Shown: one piece after another, positions 35,410-48,430 of the stretch
How positions within the stretch are numbered: the first letter of the stretch is position 1
How the letters are laid out: each line of letters opens with the position of its first letter
NCBI GenBank assembly: GCA_007922195.1
Contig: ML682088.1
Location: 4,056,922-4,120,921, forward strand
Source of the DNA: Podocnemis expansa
Lineage: Eukaryota > Chordata > Testudines > Podocnemididae
DNA: 64,000 nucleotides
Direction of reading: 5' to 3'
Program-made: the position numbers and the translations under genes
The notes under the pieces: model-generated
Seen by the model: the letters and a program-made list of their open reading frames with translations, nothing else
The model's database searches: none
Told to the model about the DNA's origin: nothing

Positions 35410-38400
35410 ACATGGAAAACAAAATATTTATATATGCCCATCATTCTGATTTACCTCACTGTAGGCAAATAATGGCTCTTGGATTGTGACATTACATTGC
35501 AAGGCTTTTCAAGTGCTATAGCGCTGCCCCTAATCTGAGGCATCCTTTATGGAGATGCAGTAACTGAACATAGATCAACTCTGTCAGACATTTGCTCACT
35601 GTAGTAAGTGGTTTAACACCAAGAATGGATTTGGCTCAGGCAGCCTCTATTAACAAAAATCTTTTTCGTTAAGATGCAGGTAAGTAGAACACCCTTATCT
35701 GAGGTGCTCTTAACTAATGTGTCCCCAACATTGAGATGTACTTAAGTGGCCCTTAACTGTGATGTCTGAGGTGTCCTTAAGATGCACTTGGTTGATCTAG
35801 TCTTATTTTCAGCTTGCTACTCTAAAACATGCTAGTGCTCTTAAAAAAGATGAATTTAACTTGAGGGTTCAGAAATGTTTTTAAGCAAGAGATTCAAATG
35901 GAGGAGTTAATGCTCCTAACTAAGGCTTTCTTCATTCAGGTGAGCTTAAATAAAGTGATCTGTACTGATTACCACTTAACTCAGGATCTCTGCTGAGTGG
36001 CCTCTTTATTAAAGCTATAAAATTGGTACTGTTCTTACTCTGACTTCTCCATGAGAAAAGGCTTCTAAATCTGTATGGGCTAGTTTCAGTATAAAGCTCT
36101 TATGTGTAAAATGTGAGCGTGATTATAGTTCATTTATTCTTTAAATATCCATAGTTTCCTATATTGAAAACACAGCATCAGTTAGTGTTTATGTAGGTAT
36201 TTAATTTCAATATATTTATGTGCTAGATGGTGGCATTTAATCACTGTCTTGTGTTGAAGACGGGTTAAGAGGCACAATGCCTTCTAAGATTTGCAGGGAC
36301 AGCAGGCTCAGTCCTTCCCCTGTTGCTTATTACCTTCCTTGGTAGTCAGGAGTTGCCTCTGCCCTTAAGATTGGGGAGAACACAGCCTCATCCTACCCTT
36401 CACCACCATGTAGCAAAGGCTAGTACCTACAATGACATTATGTTGAAGAGTCCCTGAGCATAAAGATTCCCTTTGTGTCAGCCATTCATTTGGGGGTCTA
36501 TGGGGATAAAGAAATCCTTTCTCTACCTAGTGGGCCTGTGCACAGACCAATCATGATCTAGGTCTTTGTCTTTTCTTGAAATGTGTTGCATGGCACTTCA
36601 CCTATCACTAATTATTTTATAGGGCTAGGTTTCACTCCCTTACACATGTTGAGGAGCATCTCACTGTATGAGCTGTCCCATTGGTGCTACTCAGTGTGAG
36701 TAAGGGCATCAGAGTCTAGCCTACAGATACTGACAGTTGTGCTGAGCAACGTAAATGTGTTATCTTGGAATTATAGACACGAAATGGTTGTGTCTGTACA
36801 TAAGTTTGTGTGGACAGTTTTTAAATTAGTTTCTTCAGACTAAGTCCATTCATGTATTGACTTAAATTTAAACCCCTTCTACATATGTGTGAGGAACACA
36901 GATTTGCATAGGCTTTAACTTGTGTAAACAAGGCCTTGGGCAACTTTCCATTGATTGTAAGCTGGTATTAACAGTCCATCTTTCATGCATTGAGCATGTT
37001 CCATTTTAAGTACGTAAAGCTGAATTTTGTGCCTCTATACCTGTAACTTGGGTTTGCATAGTGATTGACACTTATGTTCATCTCTTTCTTTTTAAATGAA
37101 AATTGTTTATTTTTAATGGTTCTCACTTCAATGGTTTTTAAATTTCTTCCAAAGCAGGAATTAAAATTTTGCATTTTCTCCAGCTGGCTAATTCTAAATG
37201 TATCTGCAGTGCTTTTTCTGCCTATTTTGTGGCTCACAAGGGAGATAAAGTACTAACTCATGATTGCTTTATTGGGGCGTGGGTATGTTGCCTAAGGATC
37301 AGGGTGACTAGTGAAAAGGACTAAATTGTGCCCCAAACCCTGTACGTTTGGCAGTGTACAGTACATTAGACCAGACTAGCCCCATACATGGCACTCTCAG
37401 ACATCCCTCAACACCTATCTTGCTCTTCTCTAAGCCATGCTTTACTGTATCTTCCTCTCCTCTGAGCCATCTGTACTCCTTTTCATCGCTCACTACCCTG
37501 GTGTCTTTGTATCTTCCATATCTCTCCTCTTCTGATGCAAAGCACTTTGTTGCCTCTTCCCCCATTTGCCCTCTTCTGCTGGCTGTTTGCTCAGTGGTTT
37601 AAATTTGTCTCTACAAAAGAAAAATTTTATTAGTCAAAAACCTGCCACAATGGAGGAGATTGTTAGGTCTTAGCCTGTCTTCTGAGAGACAGCACACTTC
37701 AAAAACAGCCAGGGAAGTGAAATGCAAAGTCAAGACCCTTCTTACTAGAACATCCTGCTTCTGGCCATGTGGATCAAAATGGATGTTCATAGTTGGGAAC
37801 CTGAATTGGAAGTTAAGTACTTCTGCAAATGGCAGCTCATTTTGTTGCAACTGCTCAACACCTATGGGAAATCAGTGGACCTGGCCTGATAACTGTCAAC
37901 TATATTTTTCCTTTTGGTAAGAAAATGGTTTGTCAAACCACAGTCTTCTCCCATACAAGAAGTGGTTCTGATTAAACCTGTCAGGAAATCATACTTAATC
38001 TCAGAAGCAGAAAAAGGAAAGAAACAGATTCTTCACTCCCATCCTGCTCAAAGATTATGGTATCCCTGAAAGGCAGGAGCCAGGGGAGAAGTAGTTTCAA
38101 GTCCTAGCTTTGAATAATTCTGAGTATGGATTGTGGTCTCAGGTCTGTTGTATTCCAGGTGAAATGCCCTAACTTCATAAGCCTTTTGGCTATTCTGGAG
38201 TGGGACTGTTCTGTGTTCATTGGTTATGGCACTCACATGAAGTGGGGAAGAGCTGCATTGAAGTCCCCACTCTGAACTGCGTAAAGCAGGGGTTTGTTTT
38301 CTTATGCCTACTGTTAGGGAAGTGCTATAAATAGTGGACTTGTGCGTGCGTGTGTGTTTTAAACAGAGACCAACATAAAGATGTCCAGTTTGTCCTGATG

Positions 38401-39829
38401 GACAATGGCATTACTTTTTTGAAATGAGAGGAAAAACAATTTTTCCTGCCCAGATCTAGTAATTAGCTCTAATATAACTCATCCTATTTTAAGTTTTGCT
38501 GACTTTGTGGTACAACTTTTCTCTCCCATTTTATTTTAACTAGCTCTGAATGACTGTGTAGTCTTCAAGTGCAGAACTGATCCTGTAACTTTCCCTGTTT
38601 TCTGTGCAAGGTCTGATGTTTGTTCAACATCACACAGACATATTAGAATAATGGTAGTAGTTACAGGAGCCTTATAGGACTTCAACATATGGAGAGGGCT
38701 GGATATTTTGAGAAGGGTTATTTCCCAGGAAACTGACTTACTGTAATGGTACTTACTCCTTAAACATGTCTGCAGTGGCCTACATGAGCTAGTGAATTAC
38801 TCAAATGATGATTTGCCAGTTGTCCATTAATTGTTAAATTCTGTGATTGAAATTTGGACTACTCAAGTTACAAGAAACTAATTTTGAGTACACTTTTGCA
38901 GTGTCATGAAAATCCTATAAACAAACTCATTCAAAAGCTGCATTGATGTTACATGCATGTGAAAGTCAGGAAACATCAGTCTGAACTCTGTGCACACAGT
39001 GCAGCACAACCTTTAATGTCATGATTTATATACAGCAGTGATTCTTAATCTGTGGCCTGCAAGGATACTACAAGTGGTCTATGGGGTGAAAAAGGGTAAC
39101 TACTCCAGGTAAATGTACTGTGATAAGTGCAATATGTTTGAGTGAGCATAATAAATTATTAGAAATAGTTGTGTTTTTAATACCCTTTGATATACAGGTT
39201 TAAATCCTATCAGCCATAGGCTATGTTTAAAAAAAAAAAAAGTTTGCTTACATGGAAGTCTGCAAAAGCTTTTGATGACAAAGTAGTGGTCCACATAAAG
39301 GGAAAGATTGGGAACTGCTGATATACAATATTGTTGTTCCATAAAATACACATGTCCTACAACAATACATATGCAGACAAAGGTGGTGTGCATAAGCTGC
39401 ACAAAATGTAGGTCATGGCCAGCTTGGAGTAGTTGATTGGGCCCTTTGGTCTGTTTAATGGCTGTATGATCAACTCAGCATTCCTCAAGGGTGTATGTAA
39501 AATAGAGAGTATTGAGCATTCACTGTTGGAAAACCAAGTGCTTCAAGTTCAGCAGTCAGAACCGCTAATCAATGTTGAAAATTTGCCCACAGGTTCTAAT
39601 CCAGCTCTCACTGGAGTCAATGAAGATTGCTTTCCATTTGCTTCAAAGGACTTTAGGTCAGGCCTGAGGTGCTGAGTGGCTGTATGCGCTACTTCATCCT
39701 CTGTTCTGTGCAGCCTCTGTTGCCTTGGTCTGGACCTCAGGGGCGTGGCATTCTTGTTTAGGGACCAGGCCTGGTACTTCAGTCCCAAGGCCTCAACCTT
39801 GGGTTGATTCTTCAAATCTGAGATTCATG
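35410..39829. other. 3' UTR of gene B, then intergenic
   Basis: It is AT-rich, with few repeats I can name. A (tg)n-like tract lies near 38341-38360. Frames at 37308-37602 and 39433-39815 show no family signature. No other gene seen. Confidence 0.4.
35949..35954 (+). terminator. Candidate polyadenylation signal for gene B
   Basis: AATAAA lies 540 bases after the stop of the coiled-coil exon, the first canonical hexamer downstream. Use is not shown. Confidence 0.35.
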
Positions 39830-40537
39830 TTTTTACATGAGACTGTGATGTTATTGGTGGTAGAAGCTCTTCTCACATTCCAGACAGCAGTAGGACCTTT
39901 CCTCTCTATGGACTCTCTGTGCTCATCAGTGAGGGGAGGGGCAGCTGAAGCTCTTCCCACGCTCAGGCGAAAGGAAGTGCCTCCCTCCTATGTGGGTTTT
40001 CTGGTGTCGATCAAAACCTTTTCCTTACTCAAACAGTAGACAGGTCTTGTGCCAAGATAGTTCTGTGATGGCTCATGAGATGTGATGGGTAACTGCAGCT
40101 TTTGTAAGAGGGTGGGATGTGAAATGGGAACTTCCGCCCCTTTGACTGTCCCATGGGTAGGCAGCTTCACTTCGGCCTGAACTTTTCTCACAATCTCTGT
40201 ACTTACAGGATTTCATGTGGATGCTGTCCTTATGGCTTTGGAGGTCCCTCTGTCCATTGAGGTATTCCTTACATACATAAGTACATGGTCTCTTGCTTCT
40301 CTCAGGTCTCCTCTGCACAAGGAGATTGGGAACCTTGCCATGGGCAGGTGAAAGGGAATTCAGGGCTTCTTGCTCACCCTCCATGGAGCTGCTTTTCTGA
40401 CACTGTAACTTGTGCTGCCTCCTGCAGACCGTTCTTTGGGAAAAGCTCACTGCTGAATTCTGAAGTAACATAACAAACACCATGTTTTCAGGACCCTCTG
40501 CAGGAAGCCTTCTCAGTCCTGCTCAGGATCTTATCAC
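39830..40537 (-). pseudogene. Decayed C2H2 zinc-finger terminal exon
   Basis: On the minus strand, acceptor 'gatcccacag' is followed in phase 1 by GDKILSRTEKASCRGS and a stop, the linker start of a KRAB-type zinc-finger terminal exon. Further on, other frames give finger relics: 'YVCKEYLNGQRDLQSHKDS', 'CKYRDCEKSSGRSE', 'FDRHQKTHIGGRHF', 'GKSFSCPS', and 'QRVHREERSYCCLECEKSF'. Stops and frameshifts separate them, and several zinc ligands are missing. No functional product is possible. It is a relative of genes A and B and part of the same cluster. Confidence 0.75.
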
Positions 40538-40600
40538 CTGTGGGATCGAAAAGAGAATCCCATCACTAGGTGAGTGCAGCCCTATATCATTCCACAAATT

Positions 40601-42022
40601 GGCTATGTCTACACTATAGGCTTATGTCAACTTAAAGCCCTTTAAGTCAACTTAAGTTAAGCCCCATCTATATTTAGAAATTATTAAGTTGACTTAAGCA
40701 ATTGCTTAAGTTGACTTGACTTCTGCCCTGTAAAGTCGACTTAAATGCTTCAGTCGACTTACAGGGCAGGGCCTGCCCCATTCCCCACCCCTGGGTGTGA
40801 TGGGCTCCCACTGGATCCAGCTGGGGGGCCCAATCTGGCTCCTGCCCTCTGGCAAGGAGCTGAGGGTTGGATCTGGCTCCCAGCCTCTCTCTGCCAGTTG
40901 AGGGAGCTGGCAGCCGGTTCCTGCAGGATGCTGGGGCTAGGAGCTGGCTCCACCAGCTTGCTCCACAGAACAAGCAGCTAGGAGTTTAGTCAGTTTCACT
41001 GGCAGGGTGTCTGTGAAACTGCCCAGGCTTGCAGTGGCTTGCTCTGTGGGGCAAGCAGCTGGGAGCCAGATGGGTTTGGATCCAGCTCCTAGCCCCAGCA
41101 GAGAGGGGCTGAGAGCCACATTGGGCTCTCAGCCCCTCTCTGCCATCTGCACGGGTTGGCAGTTCACTCCCACATTGGGGTGCGGGGAGCTGACTTGTCC
41201 CCTGGCTGCCTGAAAGCAGCCAGGGGCCTGGGGAACTGGCATCTCCCCTCACTCCTTGCAAGTAGCCATGGGCAGTGCTGGTCCCTGTGCCCCTGGCTGC
41301 TTGCAAGTGGCTAGGGGACAAGCCAGCTCCCCAAGCAGGCTGGGGAGATGCTGGCACTATGTGCCTCTGGCTATGGAGGGGGACTTGGAGGGGGGGTTTA
41401 GTCCTTCTCTGCCTTCCTGCCACCTACAGAAAGGAGACAGAGGGGTGCTATAACTTCCAGCTCCTCTCCACAGGTGGCAGGGAGTTGGGGCTGGCTCCTG
41501 CTGGTGGTAACAAGTGACCCAGGGCCAAATTGGGTGCTGGGTCACTTGTCACAGCTGGCAGGAGGCTCTGCAGCCTGGTCAACTGCACGCCTGTGAAATT
41601 GATCAGGCTGCCAAGCTGCCTCCTCTGATAAGTGACCGGGGTGAATTCAGCTCAGGGTCACTTGTCACTGCTGGCAGAAGCCAGCTCCAAGCCCCTGGTG
41701 CCTGTGGAGAGGGAGTGGGAGTCAGATCAGTCTCCTAGCCCCTCTTTGCTGGCCTGGCCCTGCTGTCTGCAGAGAGGATCTGGGAGCCAGACTCAGCTCC
41801 CCACTCCTCCCTGAAGGGCAGGAGCCAGATTGGGCCCCCAGTCCGGATTGGCCCCTGGAGCTGATTGGGCTCAGGGTACCCAATCTGGACCAGGGGCCAG
41901 CTAGGGCGAGAGGCACCATGGGTATGTCTGCTCCCTGTCCATGCAGACATACCCTGCAGTTGACTTAACAAGGTGGACTTAAAGTTGACTTCCAGGCCCC
42001 ACCCCCGAGTATAGGCATAGCC
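40601..42022. mobile_element. Large TIR DNA transposon (1.4 kb) with GC-rich core
   Basis: It starts 'ggctatgtctacactatagg' and ends 'gagtataggcatagcc', with 'att' flanking both ends. Inside each end are 'agtcaacttaagtt'-type palindromes. The 1.2-kb GC-rich core is built from diverged modules such as 'gggagccagat' and 'gcccctctctgcc'. Open frames in the core are repeat artefacts. It is non-autonomous as far as I can see. Confidence 0.75.
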
Positions 42023-44395
42023 ATTAGGACCAGCACAAGGTGCCAAAGTGCTCTGTAGATTTGGACCAGATCTGCCATGTGAGAGGAAACAACTTGCATC
42101 TCTTCCAGTGCTCAGAAAATTAAATGTGTGAACCAAAGATGGGGGGGGGGACGGGGGAAAGGGAATGGGAAAAGCAGGGACTGGGGGGAAGTTTAAAAGG
42201 GACAAAGGTAGCAGGAAACATTAATAGAAGGGAGGCTAGAGGATGGAGACCCTGTGTGTGAAGAGAAAGACAAGACAGGGAGGGGATGTGTGGGGAGTTT
42301 GGTACAGAAAAGGGGGGTAGAGGAATAAAAATAAGCAGGAAAAAAAGGTGGTTCTAAATTAGAATAAAGAAAATACTAGAAGAACATAAAACAAGTGTTT
42401 TATACTGCAACAGCATTGTGTATTTACCTATACAAGTTGTAAACAGTTCCTTGGGCATCATTTCTCAATCCCCTAGTGATGTGGAGGCAGGAGAGCGAGG
42501 ATTTTAACCCCTGTCTGTCTCTGAGCATGATGGCTGCAGCTGTAGAGTCTCCTGGGAAGTCAGCAGGTATTCTGGTCATGATATTGCACATCAGAGACAA
42601 AGAAAGCTTTCTATCAAGCCACTACTCCTGTCGCATAACACAAAGGCTGGAAGGGGGTGGAGTTGTGTATGAGACTGGGTTTCCAGGGGTTAGGGAATAG
42701 TGACAAAGTCCTTTAAATTGCTTATTTGTTTGTGATTTTACAGCACTCTTGAGATATGAAATGCCATCAAAGGGCTAAAGGAGTGCCCCAGGAGGCCAAA
42801 TACAGCTCTAGCCCCCTCTGAGGCCACATGGTTTGTGAAGTAGCTCACTCTGGAAGTCACATTTACTCCCTCTCTGGGCTCAAGCCATGTACACAAAATG
42901 CTGAAAATAACAGCTCAGAGAGAATGCTGCCTCACTCTGCAGGGACAGTGGAGCAGGTGGGCTTGCTTTGGAAAATCCAGTCTCAGGGACTTTAGTCCTT
43001 GGGGATTAAAATGAGCTCTCTCCCCTATTACTTTAATGTCCCCAGCCTCACACCATCTAAAAAACACCTTCAGATCCCCAAGAAGATGTGAGATTTTTAA
43101 AAAGCATCTCATGATTTTAAAGCCAAAGTTTGACAAAAGACAGACAATGCAGTCTATCAATGAAGAAGTTACAGCTGAGGCAGTGTTCTTGCCTACTTTC
43201 CCTTGGGGAAGCTGTCATTCTATCCCCGCCATGTTGCTTTTCCACCCCCTTTCCCTGCCCTACCGAGTCTCCTGTGTTTCACAGTCTCCCTCAATGTTCT
43301 CCCACATATCCCCATATTACCTTGCTTTCACTTCAGTTTTCTACCCCTTAAATCCTCATTCTCCATATTCTCCTGCATGCCCTCCCCAAGTCACCCTCCA
43401 TGCTCCTGTACTGTTTTCAAAGCCTAGAATGCTAGAGAGGGGAGGGGAAAAGCCATTGTCATGGAGGGCTGCCTGACTTCAGCCCCACTAGACAATGCAA
43501 GACAACCATCATCTTTACAAAGGTTAGCCTCATTTCCATAGCCAAACACACTGGGAAAATGTCAATCACCTTAACTCAAGGCAGCTTTCAGATTATACCA
43601 TGGGAAAGAGGATGTCCATTGCCAGAAATCAGTACGGGTCAGTTGGAAGCCATAATGAACATCTGCTATGAGGATATGCCAAATTCTTATTGCAGTAATG
43701 CACAAAAAACAAACACAATAGTTAGCTATAGCAAAACAGTCAGCTCCTGCTGAGCAGTGGGGAAAAAAAAACAGGTTGTCCAAAAGGCACTTACCCTGTG
43801 TTTTTCTCCAAAATTACATGGGCACCTCCATGCTTCATCCCTCATAGGAGGCCTTCCCTTGTTATAAGCTGCATCCAAAGCACAGGCAGTAGAACGCAGC
43901 CATTTGCTGGTCATTCTCCTAGCCCACAACACTCACAATGAAAATGGCAGTTGCTGTGACAGCAAACGATCCACAACAGCTTTGTCTGAATTACAGCTTT
44001 TTAATTCACTCTGATAGTTTCTGAGATGGTTTAACTTATTTCTTACCTGTGTGGGCTTCTCTTGGCATCACCCTTTCCTTCACACCTTGACAATCTGATG
44101 CAAAGCTCTTTCTCTTACTCTGTCTGAGAGATCACTAAGTTTTGGAGTCTAAAATCTTGCCTGTAGGAGAAGAGACCAGGTAATACTGCAGTGTTGTGTT
44201 TGACCTCTTTTTACATATACATTTTTATAACTGTGAATCCAACCTGTTCTTTCATGGGAGGAATTACAGAATCCCAGCAGATGGGATGAAGTCTACTGAA
44301 ACCCACTAGAGCAGTAAAATGAGTAGCTGAAATTGTTTCATTCTTCTTGTGGAGACTCAAAGAAAACCACATATGGAAACTAGGTAAGTCATGAG
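42023..44395. other. Intergenic, no gene recognised
   Basis: G/A-rich segments (42130-42350) and C/T-rich segments (43200-43420) give misleading open frames. No domain or repeat was identified with confidence. Confidence 0.4.
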
Positions 44396-44836
44396 GGCTA
44401 TGTCAACACTTGAAACCTTAGTTCGGACTTAGTCTGAAGTAAGTAGTGCGAAGTTAGTTCGAACTAAACTGCGGTTTTTCAGTTCAAACTAATTTTTAGT
44501 TTGAATTAGCTGTGCTTTTTTTAGTTTGAGCTAATTTTTTAGTTCAAACTAAAAAATTGCAGCTAGTTTTAAAAGTTCAGTTCAAACTAAAAAACGCGGT
44601 TTAGTTTGAACTAACCAGTAGTTTGAATTTATTTAGTTTGAACTAGCATGGCTACATCATGCTAGTTTGAACTAGCCAAAGTGGCTAGCAGTTAGTTTGG
44701 ACTAACCAGCTGAACTAACTAGTTCAAACTAAGCTTTGGCTAGTTTGAACTAGCCAAAGGCTAGTGTGGACAGGGTTCCAATTAGTCTGGGCTAAATTTG
44801 CTTAGTCCAGACTAATTTGCTAGTGTAGCCATAGCT
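44396..44836. mobile_element. TIR DNA transposon, relative of 9210-9658
   Basis: It starts 'ggctatgtcaacactt' and ends 'gctagtgtagccatagct', with 'gag' on both sides. The interior repeats 'ttagtttgaactag' in both orientations, as in the 9210 copy. No coding capacity. Confidence 0.8.
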
Positions 44837-44937
44837 GAGCAGTGCAAGTGTTAATCCACTTATCCATTTCTCAAAGTCAAGAAAGACTACAGCCAGCTTC
44901 ATTGCAGACTTTAGTTCCAGGGACTGGGAATAGGGTA

Positions 44938-45100
44938 AGTCTAAAGGGGCATCTGTGTTCGTCTAATCCAGCAAAAAAAAAAAAAAACAAAACCAACCAC
45001 ACAAGGAGTCCTGTGGCACTTAAAGACTAACAGATTTATTTTTGGGATGAGCTTTTGTGGCAGAAAATCCCACTTCATCAGATTTTTCAAAAATGGGGGA
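44938..45100. repeat. Foldback family, left half-copy
   Basis: 'caaggagtcctgtggcactt', 'aaagactaacagatttattt' and 'aaaatcccacttcatcagat' form a left arm with an A-run replacing part of its start. The right arm is missing. Confidence 0.7.
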
Positions 45101-45179
45101 ATTTACAGACTGTAATAGGATAGTGGATAGGGCAAGTCTATGATTGTACTCCACAGCTAAACCACAAGGATGGGGCTGA

Positions 45180-45560
45180 GGTGTGAATTAGGGATGTAAG
45201 AATTAGGTTAATTTAAAAGCAATTTAACCATTCTAAACCCAGAATGTTTAAATAGTTAAATGTGGGGGGGATCAGTGCTGGAACCCCAGAGGGCTTCTAA
45301 GACTCCACACGTGGGACAGGGATAGGTGGGCTCTGCTCCTCACAAGTGGCGAGGAGGCTTGGAGCCCAGCAGGGGTCACGTGGTCTCGCTGAAGCCACTT
45401 GCAGATTACTGCTGCCCAGCACTCCAAGCCTCTGTACGTCGTGGAGGGAGTTGGGGAGGCACAGAGCCTGGGAGTGGTGGGGAGTAGCTACCAGGTGGAA
45501 GGGGGGCAAGGATAGGCTCCTAGCTGCTTACAGGCATCCCAACCCAGCTGCTGCTCCCAG
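45180..45560. repeat. GC-rich repeat related to window start
   Basis: An AT-rich edge ('gtttaaatagttaaatg') precedes a GC-rich core that shares 'ggcttggagcccag' and 'ggaggcacagagcc' with 1-640. Confidence 0.4.
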
Positions 45561-46051
45561 TTTAAAAGGAAACCATCTGTATTTACCCAGAGGGAACAGT
45601 CTCAAAATTCTCCCGCATAACATCCCTGTAGAGCTCCCTCTGCCTCTTGTCCACTCACTCCTCTTTGGTGAAGTGGATGGCCACATCACTAATGTCACTG
45701 GAATGTGAAACTGATTTTTGTTGGTCAGTATAGGCCTACTAAATGACAATCGCACTGCTCAGTCACAGGCTGTACAGATACGTCAGTCTAAACAGGTGTG
45801 TGGTTTTGTTCTGTGTAATGAAGTAAAAAAGGAGGAAGAAAGAGAAGAGGGAGTGTGTGAATGGGGAGGTAAAGAGGGAGGGTAGGATGGGTTGGGGAAA
45901 ATGTTAGGGAAAGGGGATGGAGGAGACAGAAGTGGGAGTGGGTCAGATTGAAAAGCAGAGAGAGATGGTGACTTAGAGAAATTCAGATGCAAAGAAGTCA
46001 CCACATTAAGATTGACTTGCAATGAAATGAATTGTGGAGGACAGTATACTT

Positions 46052-46375
46052 CAGGGGCATTGCTGCCCCAGGGAAGCACCCGGGGCACCAGCGCAGACCA
46101 TGCCTCCTGGCTGCAGGCCAAGCCCACAGCTGGGGATGGGGCCAGGAGCAGCCAAGCCCCGAATCCCCAGCTGGGGACAGGGCCAGGAGCAGCCTCCGCG
46201 GCCGTGGGTGGCTGAGCCCCAGATCAGCGGCCGGGGCCACCGCAGCTGCGGGCAGCCGGGGCCCGGATCTCTGGCCCGATCGGGCTGGAGACTGGGAGAG
46301 GTGGGGCCCTGCCAGACCTGGGGCGCTGGGATTTGGGGCACATGCCCTATGTGTCTGGCACCAGTGATGCCCCTG
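46052..46375. mobile_element. hAT-type MITE, 'caggggcattgctgccc' family
   Basis: It starts 'caggggcattgctgcccc' and ends 'ccagtgatgcccctg'. Flanks gtatactt (46044-46051) and gtgtactt (46376-46383) match at 7 of 8. The GC-rich interior has repeated 'agctggggacagggccagg' modules. Non-coding. Confidence 0.85.
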
Positions 46376-46572
46376 GTGTACTTCTCTCTCTACCTTCTTG
46401 CTTGACAGCTATTCTTCCTTCTCTTTGCTTTGGAAAGTTTATGCTTTCTCTGCTCCCCATCCACCTTCAACCATCTCAGCTTCTTCATGTAGTTCAAGCT
46501 TGGACTATCTCAGCCTCCTCACAATCAAGACCAGTTTCAAAGTACCACCACCATCTTCCTCCACAAGCCAAG

Positions 46573-47172
46573 TTCCAAAGGGGCAGCTGTTTCTAGTAAA
46601 GCAAAAAAAAGCAAGGAGTCTTGTGGCTCTTAAAGGCTAACAGATTTATTTATCACATGAGCTTTTGTGGGAGAAGATCCCACTTTGTCAAATGCTTTGA
46701 AGATGGGGGAGCTTACAGAATGGGAGAAAATACATGCAGGGGAGTGTAAGAGATGGGATTCACTCATAGTGCAACAGCAAATCATAACATTTGTGAAGAT
46801 GCAAACCCTAGGAAACAGCACATCAATGGGACATCAAGACTTAAAAGGGAAGCAGCTGAAATTGAGCTAATATGCAAATTAGATTGTGTGACCACAGGAC
46901 TGAATCCTGACTATGGATTCTTTTCCCATTATAAAAGGTAATTTGACTTCACCCTCCCTCTATGTGCTGTTTCCTAGAGTTTGGATCTTTGCAAATGCTC
47001 TGATTTACTGTTGCAGTGTGACCTGATCCCATGTTTTACACTCCCCTGCATTTATTTTCATCCCATTCCGTAAGTTTCCCCTCTTCAAAGCGTCTGACAA
47101 AGCGGGATTTTCTCCCGCGAAAGTTCATGTGATAGATAAATCTGTTAGTCTTAAGACTCTTTGTTTTTTTGT
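46573..47172. mobile_element. Foldback element, near full-length copy
   Basis: The left arm starts 'ttccaaaggggcagctgttt' and carries 'gcaaggagtcttgtggctct'. The right arm contains 'gacaaagcgggattttctcc' and 'tctgttagtcttaagactc'. About 350 bp of non-palindromic interior lies between them, including 'gacatcaagacttaaaag' and 'ggactgaatcctgactatgg'. The same interior occurs at 58406-58620, so it is a real part of the family. No long open frame. Confidence 0.75.
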
Positions 47173-48292
47173 TTTTTTTTCTCAAGCTACTATCCCCTGC
47201 CCTGCCAGAAGATTAGGCTTGGCTTCCCCATGACTATCAGCTGATAGCACTCTGCCAGGGACTGAAGAACTGAGGGCTCAAGAAAGTGAATAAACTGGCA
47301 AGAGTCTCTCATAGTCTGAACTCTTTCTGGGCACAAGCAGCTAACCAATACAAAATGAAATTAGTGGTTTTACCCCAACTGGTAGCAAAACTGTTTTGTG
47401 GACAAAAATACTTCATTTTACACAATCACTAACAATCTCTCCCTTTCACTTTCTCTTTCAACACACCTCTCGCCTCTTCCTGTCTCTGAAGTAAGATTCA
47501 GTGGTCCTTACCTTTTGCCCACCTTTCCAAATCTCTTGATGAATTAGCTCAAGCTCTTGCACCCTGGTAGAAATTGTTCTCTCCAGGCATCAAAGCATCA
47601 CGGATTGCTGCTTTCAGGCTCCTTAGTCATTTTAGAAAAGTCCCTGACCTCCACTGCACGCTGCCCTAGGCTGGCTCATTTCTGGATCGCCTTCCTCTGC
47701 TTCTCCCAGCTGTGGTTCAGAGCTGGATCCCTTTTTTGTGCTGTGTGGGGCTGCAGGCAGGGCTTTCTTGCCTCCCTGCAGTGCCATTCTGCAGCTGGGC
47801 CCCTGAGACGCCCTGGGGCAGGCTGGGCAGCAGAAAGCACGTGAAGCACCAGGGAGATCTGGCTCACTTTGTCTGCACCAACATCAATGCACTCTGAAGC
47901 TGCATCTGCAGCAGCACTAAATCAGTTACAAATTCAATTTCAGTGAGGAGGGCGGAGATAGTCAGGGGCTGGAAGTTCCTTTTGTAATCATTCCCTTTCT
48001 TGCAGGAGTTCCTGGTCCTCTCTATGCAGGCTTAGATGAGCTCTGTGGTTTAACCCTGTCACTGCACAGACATTACTGGAAAGGTTACAACTGCATTTAC
48101 GTGAGACAGAGCAAATTTCTGGACTCCAGCAATTTTCTCAGCCGTCTTCCAAATTTTGCTGTTTTTCTCAACGGCTGAGCTCCAAGAACACTAAGAATCT
48201 AAGCTCTCATTTTCTTAAAAAAAATAAAATAAAGATTTATTCCCTCCCATACTGAAAAGTTCCCACCCTCCATGTAAGTTTTCTCCACTCTG
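47173..48292. other. Intergenic, GC-rich patch
   Basis: A moderately GC-rich patch (47640-47850) could be an exon or promoter remnant, but I could not tie it to a gene. Confidence 0.3.
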
Positions 48293-48415
48293 GCATCTGA
48301 TGAAGTGGGACTTTGCTCATGAAAGCTGGTGCAAAAATAAATGTGTTGATCTTTAAAAGTGCCACCACACTCCTTGTTTGTTTTGCTGAACTAGACTAAC
48401 CTTACATGACTACTC
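48293..48415 (+). repeat. Foldback family, right half-copy
   Basis: 'tctgatgaagtgggactttg', 'gatctttaaaagtgccacc' and 'ttgctgaactagactaacc' form a right arm. Confidence 0.7.
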
Positions 48416-48430
48416 CTGTGAAACAATATA

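Noticed and set aside
38341..38360. gtgcgtgcgtgtgtgt run
   Set aside because: A short simple repeat with no sign of regulatory function.
45783..46127. Minus-strand 114-codon frame rich in Pro and Ser
   Set aside because: It follows from a C/T-rich strand and runs into the hAT MITE at 46052.
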